Shown piece by piece: positions 44,680 through 52,443 of a DNA stretch of 64,000 nt (its first letter is position 1; each line of letters starts with the position of its first letter). A program made the translations under genes and the position numbers. The notes below the pieces were generated by a model. The model was given only the letters and a program-made list of their open reading frames with translations, ran no database searches and had not been told where the DNA came from. The stretch lies in contig JAKLEA010000002.1 in the NCBI GenBank assembly GCA_022711755.1, positions 1 through 64,000 on the forward strand. Reading direction: 5' to 3'. Source of the stretch: Planctomycetota bacterium. GTDB lineage: Bacteria; Planctomycetota; Brocadiia; SM23-32; JAKLEA01.

Positions 44680-47328
44680 TTATTCACCTGCGTCATCCGT
44701 CTCCGCCTCTGCTTCACCGCGCTCGACGGGGGCGACCTTGCGGTAGACCTCTCTGAAATGCCTGCGCTCGCCGTTGACCGTCAGCAGGTCGCGCTCGATT
44801 TCAATGCCGAACAGTTGCTCGTTCTCCTTGAGATACGGGAGTATGAGCTTCCAGTCCGCGTCGCTCATCCTGCGGAACGCGCCGCCGTTCAACTGCTGCC
44901 TGACGAGCGTTTTGCGCGGATCGCGCACGAAGATCGCGCCGCCTGAGGCCAGGGAAAGCAGGTTGCTGCCCGGATACGGCAGGTCCAGCGGGATCATGCG
45001 TCCTTGCGCGTCAACGGTCAGTCCGTTGAGGATGGCGAATCCCCCGCCGCGATGCGGGTCGCCCGCCATGAACGATTCCGCCAGGAAGTCGAGGGCGGTT
45101 CCGTTGATGATAACGCGCGGTTTTCCCACGGCGTTGATCATCGGACGCCCGGCGGCGTTGCCGAAAATGAAGAACTCGCCGCCTTTGGCGCCGTAGAGGA
45201 ACGTCTGACCGACGTCGCCATAAATGACTACCTTGCCGCGCTTGGCGATCTGGCAGAGCTGGTCCTGGGCGTTGCCGTGGACGCGCGCCTCAAGTCCGTC
45301 AATGCCTGATGCCAGGTAGTCGCCCGGATTGTCGTAACAGTCAACGCGAAGCCCGTCCGTGGCCGGGCCGAATCCGGCGGCTTGGAAGCGGGTTCCACGC
45401 GTGTTGTAATGGACGATATGCCTCCAGCCGAGATGCCATGCCTGCACGGCCAGCCGGGCGTCGCAGTCGGGGCCTTCGGGCTGGAATCCGCGCGCGTCAA
45501 TCAACAACGTCATCTCCTGGCCTTCGGGACCGCGCAGCAGTCCGCGCGCGTCCCACGTGATTCGCCGATAGGAGGTCTGCGCGGGGACGCCGAAAAGCGA
45601 TTGGGCCGCGAAGATATCTTCCAGTGCCTGACGAAGGATGACCAGAACAGAGGTTCTCTTCTTTTCGCCGGTCGCATAACGCCGGTCCATGGCAAGCGTC
45701 AGGGCCTCGATCCCGACTTGCGGAGATTTCAGCTTGCATTGTTCCGCAAGTCGGCGGCTGAAGTTGCGCAGACGGTCGTAATCCATCGCCGCCGCGTTCT
45801 GCCGCAAGTGCAGGAAAATCGCCTCCGGGTTATTGCTCTCGATGCCATGTCCGATTACGGCATCGTCGTCGGCGTTTCCCTGCTGTGCCGGGGCGGCGTC
45901 GAGCCGGCAATGAACCTGCCCCGACGGGGTGGAAACCCGCTTGCCGAATTTGTCAGTGACCAGCAGGTCATAACCGCCGCAGTTCCCGTTCCTGGGGGAG
46001 ACGGTCAGCAGGAACGCCCCGCCGTCCGAATGGCTCCCGCCGCGGGCGTTCCAGTATTGATCGGCCAACGGCGTGAATCGCGCGTCCTCCGAGGACAGGC
46101 TGGCCAGCGTCGCATCTATGGCTTGCTTTTCCGAGCAGATCAACCCGATGGAAACTTCCCCCTCCTGAAGCGCAAAGACCTGCGGGCGAAGCATGGCCGT
46201 ATCGGTGATGCCCAGAAGCTGGAACGCGTTGGATTCGGTCAGGGTTCGGGCGATGATGAAGAACCACGGCCCGTCCGGGGACGCATGGGCGTGGGCGATC
46301 TGGATCTGGCGATAAATCTCGCGCTTGTCCGCCGGCAGCCGGTCGAAATCAAGTTCGGTCGTCGGTGCGATCGCTTCAATTACGTATTCGATCGGGTATT
46401 TGTACGTCCTGTTCAGCAGGTCGAAGAGCAGGACTGAGACCTCTGTGTCGGTCAGGAACTGCGGGAAAAGATTCCGCTGCGCCAGGTATTCGCAGACTGA
46501 ATGGTAATTGGCGAAGTCACCGTTGTGGACGAGCGCCTCGTTCATGCCGATGAACGGATGCGCGCCGCCCGGATGCCAGACGCGGCCCTTGGTCGGATAA
46601 CGCTGATGCGCGATCCAGACGTGGGCGCGCATGTCGGCCATGCGATAATACTGAACAGCCGCCTCAGCGTAACCGACAATCTTTGTGATCAGCAGGTTGC
46701 GCGCATGGGAAAGCACGAAAGCCCGTTTCTCCCCAAGCGAAGCGTAATAGGCGCGGTTCAATCCAATGGAATTCTGGAAGACAAATTCGTCCTCGATGTC
46801 GCGGCGCTGAAGCAACGCCAACCCTTTTTCACCGGCGAAGCGGTCCAGGACATCCGGCTTCACGCGGACGAAATACCGGGCAACGTCCGGAGGGCGCGTC
46901 TCAAGCAGGGGAACGTCCCGGTAGTCGTCAACCGTCGGAACCATTCCGCCGCCGTCAATGTTGAAAAACGGCTCGATAAACGCCTTTTCGATCTCGCCCC
47001 TGGCTGATGCGTCCAGCAGGGCTACCTGGAGGATGTAGTCATCTTCGAGGACCTTCGCGGAAACGCCCATGTCCTCGGGAACGAGTCCGCACGCGGCAAT
47101 ACCACCGCCCTTGCCATTGCCCCGGTTGCGCATCTGGCGGGACGGTTCGTAAATGTGCCTGCCGCCGACGGGGATCGTGCAGGCGAAGCCGGTGACTCCG
47201 CATCCGCCTTCGGCCTCAACCGGCCTGGGATTCCAGTCTCCCTCGGGACGAAGACCGTCCCTGGCGCGAAGCAAGGCATCGGCGCGCCGCGCTATCAAGT
47301 CGTTTATCTCATTTTTGCGGTTTGTCAT
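44680..47328 (-). CDS. Glutamate synthase glutaminase domain fused to GXGXG domain
   Basis: This 882-residue protein has an N-terminal class II glutamine amidotransferase domain. The nucleophile Cys follows a propeptide (GGCGVTGFAC, C43), with HQRYPTKGRVWHPGGAHPF and VHNGDFANYHS as the ammonia-producing site. The C-terminal 300 residues are the GXGXG beta-helix of glutamate synthase (VHGNAQDQLCQIAKRGKVVI, GAKGGEFFIFGNAAGRPMI). The central FMN/2-oxoglutarate domain is absent; it is encoded by the next gene upstream (47325-48881). This split recalls archaeal-type glutamate synthase, though there these two domains are usually separate genes. ATG 47328 overlaps the FMN-protein stop (ATGA). Confidence 0.88.
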   Translation of the reverse strand: MTNRKNEINDLIARRADALLRARDGLRPEGDWNPRPVEAEGGCGVTGFACTIPVGGRHIYEPSRQMRNRGNGKGGGIAACGLVPEDMGVSAKVLEDDYILQVALLDASARGEIEKAFIEPFFNIDGGGMVPTVDDYRDVPLLETRPPDVARYFVRVKPDVLDRFAGEKGLALLQRRDIEDEFVFQNSIGLNRAYYASLGEKRAFVLSHARNLLITKIVGYAEAAVQYYRMADMRAHVWIAHQRYPTKGRVWHPGGAHPFIGMNEALVHNGDFANYHSVCEYLAQRNLFPQFLTDTEVSVLLFDLLNRTYKYPIEYVIEAIAPTTELDFDRLPADKREIYRQIQIAHAHASPDGPWFFIIARTLTESNAFQLLGITDTAMLRPQVFALQEGEVSIGLICSEKQAIDATLASLSSEDARFTPLADQYWNARGGSHSDGGAFLLTVSPRNGNCGGYDLLVTDKFGKRVSTPSGQVHCRLDAAPAQQGNADDDAVIGHGIESNNPEAIFLHLRQNAAAMDYDRLRNFSRRLAEQCKLKSPQVGIEALTLAMDRRYATGEKKRTSVLVILRQALEDIFAAQSLFGVPAQTSYRRITWDARGLLRGPEGQEMTLLIDARGFQPEGPDCDARLAVQAWHLGWRHIVHYNTRGTRFQAAGFGPATDGLRVDCYDNPGDYLASGIDGLEARVHGNAQDQLCQIAKRGKVVIYGDVGQTFLYGAKGGEFFIFGNAAGRPMINAVGKPRVIINGTALDFLAESFMAGDPHRGGGFAILNGLTVDAQGRMIPLDLPYPGSNLLSLASGGAIFVRDPRKTLVRQQLNGGAFRRMSDADWKLILPYLKENEQLFGIEIERDLLTVNGERRHFREVYRKVAPVERGEAEAETDDAGE

Positions 47329-48881
47329 GCGTCTTCGTAATCCAGGTGGGTCAGAAGGTCGGTTCGCCCGCGCAGGGCGGCGACTGAGTCAAGCCCGAGG
47401 CGATGCAGCAGCCCGATCAGAATCTCCCGCCAGGCATGGTGCATGTTGATAAGTCGCTGAGTGCACCATTCGACGTCAACCATTTTGAGCAGTTCGGGGT
47501 CTGTGGTGGCTATGCCGCGCGCGCAGCCCCGCCCGCTTTCGCAGTTGCCGCAGCGATTGCATCCGGCGGACACAAGCTCTGCGGTTCCGATGACGACTCC
47601 GTCCGCGCCGAGGGCGATGGCTTTGGCGGCGTCATAGGGGTTCCGCACGCCCCCGCTGGCCATGAGCGTGACCTTCTCCCGGATGCCCTCGTCCACCAGG
47701 AATTTGTGGACGCGGTTGATCGCGTATTCGATGGGCATGGCGATGTTTTTCTTCGCCACGTTGGGGGCCGCCCCGGTTCCGCCATAGCTGCCGTCCATGT
47801 GAACGATGTGCCCGCCCGCGTAGTAGATTCCCACAGCCACCATGTCAACGTCCGCCGGGGTCGAAACCTTGGCTGAGAGCAGCGCGCGGGGATTCACGTG
47901 GGCGATCCAGTCCAGATGCTTCTTGTGATCCTCTACGGAATAAACGCTGTGGAACGGGAAGGGGGAAAACAGGGACGTGCCAACGACGGCCTCGCGCATT
48001 GCCGCCACCGCGGGGGTGTTCTTGTCGCCCAGAAGATGCCCGCCCAGCCCGGGTTTGGCGCCCTGCGCGTATTTGAATTCAACGATCGGGGCGCGTTGGA
48101 TGGTCTCCTCGCGCACGCCGAACAGCCCCGTCGCCACCTGCGTGATCATGTGGTCGGCGTAGGGGATGAAGCGGTCCGGGTAGCCGCCCTCTCCAGTGCA
48201 GGAAAACGTGTTCCACGCCTTGGCCGCGCGGGCCTTGCCCAGAAGCATGTTGATGTTTGTGGATCCGAAGGACATGCCGCCGCCGTACCACGGCACGTCA
48301 ATCGCAAGCTTCGGGCGGGAGTCGTCGCGCCGATTGAGCAGCAAACTTGTGGATATGTCCTCCCTGCGAAGATCGGACGGGATTGTTTCCGGGAAACGCA
48401 GACGCAGTCTGTCAAACCCGCCGCCGGAAGCTCCGACCTCGCTCTCCAGGTGTGGTCCTGGGGCCTCTCCGGTTTCGGCCATGATCCAATTGCTGATCAG
48501 GAGGTCCGGCGTCCAGCGATAATCGCCCAGCGTCTCAAATGTCCTGTTCAATGATATGGAAAGGGCGCCTTTGGGACACGCCTTGACGCAGTAATGGTCC
48601 GTCTTTGCACAATCAGTCCCGATACAGCGATAATCCAGGGGACGCATCAGCAGGCGATATGAGCCGGGGCGTGTGTGAACGCCGCGCGGGCATATCTCTG
48701 CGCATCGCCCGCAATTGACGCAGTCCGACGAGCGATGTATGCGATACTTGCCGATCTCGTTGCGGAATCGCGGAAGGGCCGGTTTCACCTCTCTGGAAAC
48801 ACGGGCATGTTCGATTCCCCCAGCCATGCTCGCAGCGGGCTGGCCGGGCTGGCCGGATTCGGACTGTTTCACCGCGTTCAT
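47325..48881 (-). CDS. gltB: Glutamate synthase FMN/Fe-S domain protein (complete motifs)
   Basis: This 518-residue central domain of ferredoxin-type glutamate synthase would form glutamate from 2-oxoglutarate and ammonia. N-terminal ferredoxin motifs are CVNCGRCAEICP and CIGTDC followed by CVKACPKGAL. The FMN barrel has MSFGSTNINMLLGKARAAK, FSCTGEGGYPDRF, KPGLGGHLLGDK, HMDGSYGGTGAAPN and SGGVRNPYDAAKAIALGAD. The cluster loop CNRCGNCESGRGCARGI follows. ATG 48881 is chosen: a longer open frame upstream overlaps the preceding gene and lacks protein character. It starts 2 bases after the upstream paralogue's stop. Confidence 0.9.
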   Translation of the reverse strand: MNAVKQSESGQPGQPAASMAGGIEHARVSREVKPALPRFRNEIGKYRIHRSSDCVNCGRCAEICPRGVHTRPGSYRLLMRPLDYRCIGTDCAKTDHYCVKACPKGALSISLNRTFETLGDYRWTPDLLISNWIMAETGEAPGPHLESEVGASGGGFDRLRLRFPETIPSDLRREDISTSLLLNRRDDSRPKLAIDVPWYGGGMSFGSTNINMLLGKARAAKAWNTFSCTGEGGYPDRFIPYADHMITQVATGLFGVREETIQRAPIVEFKYAQGAKPGLGGHLLGDKNTPAVAAMREAVVGTSLFSPFPFHSVYSVEDHKKHLDWIAHVNPRALLSAKVSTPADVDMVAVGIYYAGGHIVHMDGSYGGTGAAPNVAKKNIAMPIEYAINRVHKFLVDEGIREKVTLMASGGVRNPYDAAKAIALGADGVVIGTAELVSAGCNRCGNCESGRGCARGIATTDPELLKMVDVEWCTQRLINMHHAWREILIGLLHRLGLDSVAALRGRTDLLTHLDYEDA

Positions 48882-48883
48882 GC

Positions 48884-50281
48884 TCAGAGGACTCCTGCCT
48901 GCTGTTTGCGTCTGCCGAAAATACGCCCGAACGTGTCGCGCTCCAGGTCCTCGAAGAACATGCAGCGTCCGACCTCGCCCCTGAGCCGCCGCGCCTCCCG
49001 TATGCCCATCGCGCCCATCATTTCCAGCAACTGCTGATGCCATGCGCCCATCAGGTTCTTTACCCGTTGCGTCGCGTAATTTCCGTCAACCTTTTCCATC
49101 TCTATGGGGCATTGTTCACGCCTGGCGCACTCCCCGCAGTAGCGGCATTCCAGCGCCAGGAGCAGCGGGATATCCACGGCAACCGCGTCCGCCCCGCAGA
49201 GGAGGGCTTTCGTGACGTGCTCCGCAGCCGCTATTCCGCCGGATGCCGTCAGGGTAACCTCGTCACGCTGCCGGCTCTTCACAAGCGCGCAATGAACCTC
49301 GCGCAGCACATGGCGCATATGGCGCGGATTGGACGCGGCATGTTCAAGGCCGTGATTGGTGAAAACAAGATGGATGACCTCAACGCCCTCGCCAACCAGT
49401 TGTATGATCCGAACCGCCGCATCCGGCGAGGCTTCCATGCGGACGGAAATGACCCGGTCCGGGGATTTCTGTTTCATGGCGTCCCTGGCGGCCAGCACAT
49501 CTGGGCCGTCGGAAATCATCGCCATCCGGGCTTCCGGGAACCGGTCGGCCTCGGCGGCGTTATTGATCCAAGGAACTATGCTTCCGCTTGCGGGATAATC
49601 GTCATTCAGGAGCGACGCCGGAACAACAGCCGGAAGCCCGATGTCCGCGGCCGCCCTGGTGATTGACTGTGGGATGACTCCCCTGCGGAACTGTTCGGGT
49701 ATGACGTCGAACATCACCGGCATCGGGCTTTCAAGAACCGGCGGCGACACAGTCGTCAGCCGCGCCCCTTCGAATGAAAGGCGCTGAAGCCGCCTCCCGA
49801 TGCAGACTCCCGTGTTGATATACTCCCGCCCGTGAATGCCGTCGCGCGTAGGACGGACGATTTCCGACATGTCCGTCCATATGGCGTCGAAGCCCGGGCC
49901 GGAGAAGGGACCGCCGTACCCCGCGCCGGAGACCGGAATCCGCCCCGTCTCCGCCTGGAACCACGTGGAAAGGATGATATCCGGTGTGTAATGGCCGTCC
50001 CCAAGCCTTTTGAATTCCGGATTCACCACGCGATTGAGGATGCCCTTCGTGCAGTTCTGGATGCAACTGAGGCATCCCTTGCACTGATAAATGTAATCTA
50101 GATAGCCGACCTCCTCCCGCAGAGCATCGGCTTCGTCCCGAAAAAGGCCATAGACGCAAGACCGTTTGACGCAGTTGTGGCAGTTGGAGCAGTCCTCGCG
50201 CCAGTCCACGATTCCCAGCTTGCCGACCGGGCGATGACGCGGCGGGACGGGCGCTGTATGTATGTGGAATTTTTCCGGCAT
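48884..50281 (-). CDS. Second glutamate-synthase-like FMN/Fe-S protein, divergent
   Basis: This 465-residue paralogue of the protein downstream is strongly divergent. N-terminal ferredoxin sites are kept (CSNCHNCVKRSC and CKGCLSCIQNCTKG). So are a phosphate-loop-like strand (TLTASGGIAAAEHVTKALL, GADAVAVD) and the Cys loop CRYCGECARREQCP. However, the GGTGAxP, TGEGG and KPGLGGHL motifs of the catalytic barrel are missing. It is probably an electron-transfer or scaffold subunit and not a second synthase. The start is ATG 50281, 2 bases after the metF stop. It is the third gene of the operon. Confidence 0.8.
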   Translation of the reverse strand: MPEKFHIHTAPVPPRHRPVGKLGIVDWREDCSNCHNCVKRSCVYGLFRDEADALREEVGYLDYIYQCKGCLSCIQNCTKGILNRVVNPEFKRLGDGHYTPDIILSTWFQAETGRIPVSGAGYGGPFSGPGFDAIWTDMSEIVRPTRDGIHGREYINTGVCIGRRLQRLSFEGARLTTVSPPVLESPMPVMFDVIPEQFRRGVIPQSITRAAADIGLPAVVPASLLNDDYPASGSIVPWINNAAEADRFPEARMAMISDGPDVLAARDAMKQKSPDRVISVRMEASPDAAVRIIQLVGEGVEVIHLVFTNHGLEHAASNPRHMRHVLREVHCALVKSRQRDEVTLTASGGIAAAEHVTKALLCGADAVAVDIPLLLALECRYCGECARREQCPIEMEKVDGNYATQRVKNLMGAWHQQLLEMMGAMGIREARRLRGEVGRCMFFEDLERDTFGRIFGRRKQQAGVL

Positions 50282-50283
50282 GG

Positions 50284-51183
50284 TTAATCCGCCTTCAGCC
50301 CTGACTTCTCCATCACCTCAGGCACGGCGCTTCCGCTCAGGTGGAATCCGCGAAGCCCCTTCAGGCCGGAAAGGCTTCGGATGGTTTCAACTGCGATCTC
50401 GATCCCGACAGCCTGTTGTTCGGCCGGCGATGCCTTGCCGCAAATGCGCGCCAGCAGACTTTCCGGGATGCCGGCGGACGGGCGTCGAGCCGCCTGGCGT
50501 CTGGCTTCATCAGCGCTTGTCAGGACTTTGACTCCGGCGATGACTGCCGCCTTCTCATGCGCGCCGCGTCGCGCCGTCTCTGCCCACCACAGATTGAAGC
50601 GTTCGATATCGAATATGGGATGAGTAACCAGAAAGCGCGCCCCCGATTCGCATTTTTTAATAAGCCGCATGGCTTGAAGCTCGATGGGATCGGCCTGCGG
50701 CGTTGCCACGGCCCCCAGGCATAAAGCGGCATCGCCTGCGGAGGACGGAAGCCTGCGGAACATGTCCAGAAGCTGGATGGAATCAACGTCGAAGACGCTG
50801 CGGGCAGCGGGAACGTGCCGGAGGGTTTCGCCCGTGCCGCTTGTGCATATGATATTGCGAATGCCCAGGGCAATCGCGCCGAGGCATTCTGAAACCAGCG
50901 CGATCCGGTTGCGGTCCCGCGTCGTCACGTGAAGAATCGGCTCGACCCCCGCCGAGGCGATGATCGCCGCGCCGGCGAGGCTGGACACGCCCACAACGCC
51001 GCGATTGTCGCTGATGCCGGCCGCGTGAACTCTCTTCGCCAACTTTCGAGCGGCATCCCGCAGCGGTTCCGCGTCGCCGTTTTCGGGGGAGGAAAGTTCG
51101 GCTATCAGGATTTGTTTTCCCGATTCGATTCGTTTGTGAAGGCCGGTCGTTTCAGTTGGCATGGTGGAGTCCGGGAGATTCAT
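50284..51183 (-). CDS. metF: Methylenetetrahydrofolate reductase (MetF-like)
   Basis: This 299-residue TIM-barrel flavoprotein of the MetF family reduces methylene-THF to methyl-THF. The catalytic Glu is E29 in LIAELSSPENGD. Other family blocks are VGVSSLAGAAIIASAGVEP, HVTTRDRNRIALVSECLGA, FDVDSIQLLDMFRRLP, LCLGAVATPQADP, ESGARFLVTHPIFDIERF and the later AAVIAGVKVL. The Asp after the GIRNII strand (D120 in the E. coli enzyme, usually GD) is replaced: the sequence reads TSGTGET. In acetogens MetF works with MetV and HdrABC-MvhD, genes present in this same operon. ATG 51183 overlaps the stop of the first gene (ATGA); ATG 51162 is an alternative. Confidence 0.88.
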   Translation of the reverse strand: MNLPDSTMPTETTGLHKRIESGKQILIAELSSPENGDAEPLRDAARKLAKRVHAAGISDNRGVVGVSSLAGAAIIASAGVEPILHVTTRDRNRIALVSECLGAIALGIRNIICTSGTGETLRHVPAARSVFDVDSIQLLDMFRRLPSSAGDAALCLGAVATPQADPIELQAMRLIKKCESGARFLVTHPIFDIERFNLWWAETARRGAHEKAAVIAGVKVLTSADEARRQAARRPSAGIPESLLARICGKASPAEQQAVGIEIAVETIRSLSGLKGLRGFHLSGSAVPEVMEKSGLKAD

Positions 51184-51629
51184 GTGCGGGCGGCCGGATG
51201 GGCGCCTTGCGCCCTTCCCGCGCCGGAGGTTCTATCAACGCAATTCAGTATCCGTGCAATGACTTCGCGCAGTTGGCTTTGAATCCCGCCCGGCCTGTCC
51301 TGTCGCGATGATCTGATGAGTTGAACGCGATTTTCACTAAGGCCGATTTCGGATAAGAGCCTGCGCATTGTGTTCAGCCGCATTTCAGCGCGGTAATTGC
51401 CCTGCGCCAGGCTGCATTCCCCCTGCGGACAAGTGACTATGCAGATGCCGGCTGCGCCGCCCTCAATGGCGCGCATCATATACTGAATGTCTATCTTGCC
51501 GCTGCATGGTATCTCGTTGAGCGATACCCGCGCTTCGTCCTGTCGCCACTGCCGAGGCAGACGTTCTCCCTCGGAGATGCTGTTGGAGCAGACGTATATG
51601 ACAATTTCCGGTTCGACGTTGTTGCCCAT
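51180..51629 (-). CDS. MvhD-like protein, divergent, first gene of the Met-Hdr operon
   Basis: This 149-residue protein of the MvhD/FlpD family is a paralogue of the one at 36541-37050. It keeps PCSGKID, TCPQGECSLAQGN and the helix MRRLLSEIGLSENRVQLI. The first Cys pair is altered: CCHYC of the other copy reads VCSNSIS here, so its [2Fe-2S] cluster may be changed or absent. It sits directly before metF with an ATGA overlap, so it may be a MetF-specific partner. ATG 51629 has no obvious ribosome binding site. It begins the twelve-gene operon; the promoter must lie in the long gap upstream. Confidence 0.82.
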   Translation of the reverse strand: MGNNVEPEIVIYVCSNSISEGERLPRQWRQDEARVSLNEIPCSGKIDIQYMMRAIEGGAAGICIVTCPQGECSLAQGNYRAEMRLNTMRRLLSEIGLSENRVQLIRSSRQDRPGGIQSQLREVIARILNCVDRTSGAGRAQGAHPAART

Positions 51630-52443
51630 GTGCCAGTTTGGGAACCTTCTGAGACGGATTGCTTCAAGGCTCGCCAGCCATCACGGCGTCGCCTGGTGTA
51701 AGCACGGATTCAGAAGAGAGAGTATCTCCTCATAATCGTGAGATGACGCCGACGTTGCTTTGATAAAGGTCAAAAGCAATTCGTATGCCACGGCGGAAGG
51801 CAAACCCGGACGCTCTCAATCCTTAAACAATGGCAAGCCTTTCGATCAGGCGATGGGGATATGCGTCGAATTCCTACAAATTGTCTTATTAATTGATATG
51901 GAGTTGCCCTCCCTCGCCTTCAACTCAGCGCTCACAATCATGTGGCATGCGTCCGGAACCTTGCGTATTCAAACCACCGATGTCGCTTCCGAATTAACCC
52001 TGCAATGCTGCCCGATCTTGCGCAGAGAATGTCTCTATAAGGTGTCTAATACAATGATTATATGACAGGAATCGCCATCACTCTTTCTCAGGGGACCGTA
52101 TCGGTGACTGGCATTGCTGCAACCCGCATGGCGATGTGCGAAGTGATGGCGGCCAGCCAGAACTGACGGCGCTGCAATCCTGAAATCCGCCTGGGTGATC
52201 ACAACCTGACAATGCAGATATCGGAATTCCGGGCTCGTATCCCGCGTGATGTATGTTTCTCGTCTGCATATCCCGCCCAGACTGACTTTTTGTATGGCTA
52301 AAGCTTTGTCGAGAGCCGGCAGACCAGATTAAATCCTACATAACCGTGGCTATTTTCCAACAAAATCCTACGATTGTGTATGAAACGGGTCGGGTTCCCG
52401 CGCAGTCTCGACAGAAAACGCCAAATATTGGCCCTGTTTCAAG
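51630..52443. other. 814-base intergenic region upstream of the Met-Hdr operon
   Basis: This is the longest gene-free stretch in the window and looks more A+T-rich than its flanks. Short open frames exist (for example 51760-52065, plus strand), but they have no ribosome binding site or recognisable content. The operon promoter must be here. The only site worth marking is the FNR-like palindrome at 51760-51773. Confidence 0.5.
51760..51773. promoter_or_regulatory. FNR/CRP-like palindrome
   Basis: TTGAT-AAAG-GTCAA matches the FNR consensus TTGAT-N4-ATCAA at 9 of 10 positions and lies within the broader near-palindrome GCTTTGA...TCAAAAGC. It is 131 bases upstream of the first start codon of the Met-Hdr operon. 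Anaerobic control would make sense, but a single unaligned site may be chance. Confidence 0.3.

Noticed and set aside
45382..46437. 351-codon plus-strand frame inside the glutaminase-GXGXG gene
   Set aside because: It is antisense to conserved glutamate synthase motifs, with no ribosome binding site or protein-like composition.
48882..49043. Upstream extension of the glutamate synthase FMN protein to 572 codons
   Set aside because: It overlaps the coding end of the preceding paralogue in another frame. ATG 48881 gives the normal tight spacing of the operon.
51760..52065. 101-codon plus-strand frame in the large gap before the Met-Hdr operon
   Set aside because: No ribosome binding site, no family resemblance, and a composition unlike neighbouring genes. 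It could be a remnant but is not supportable.
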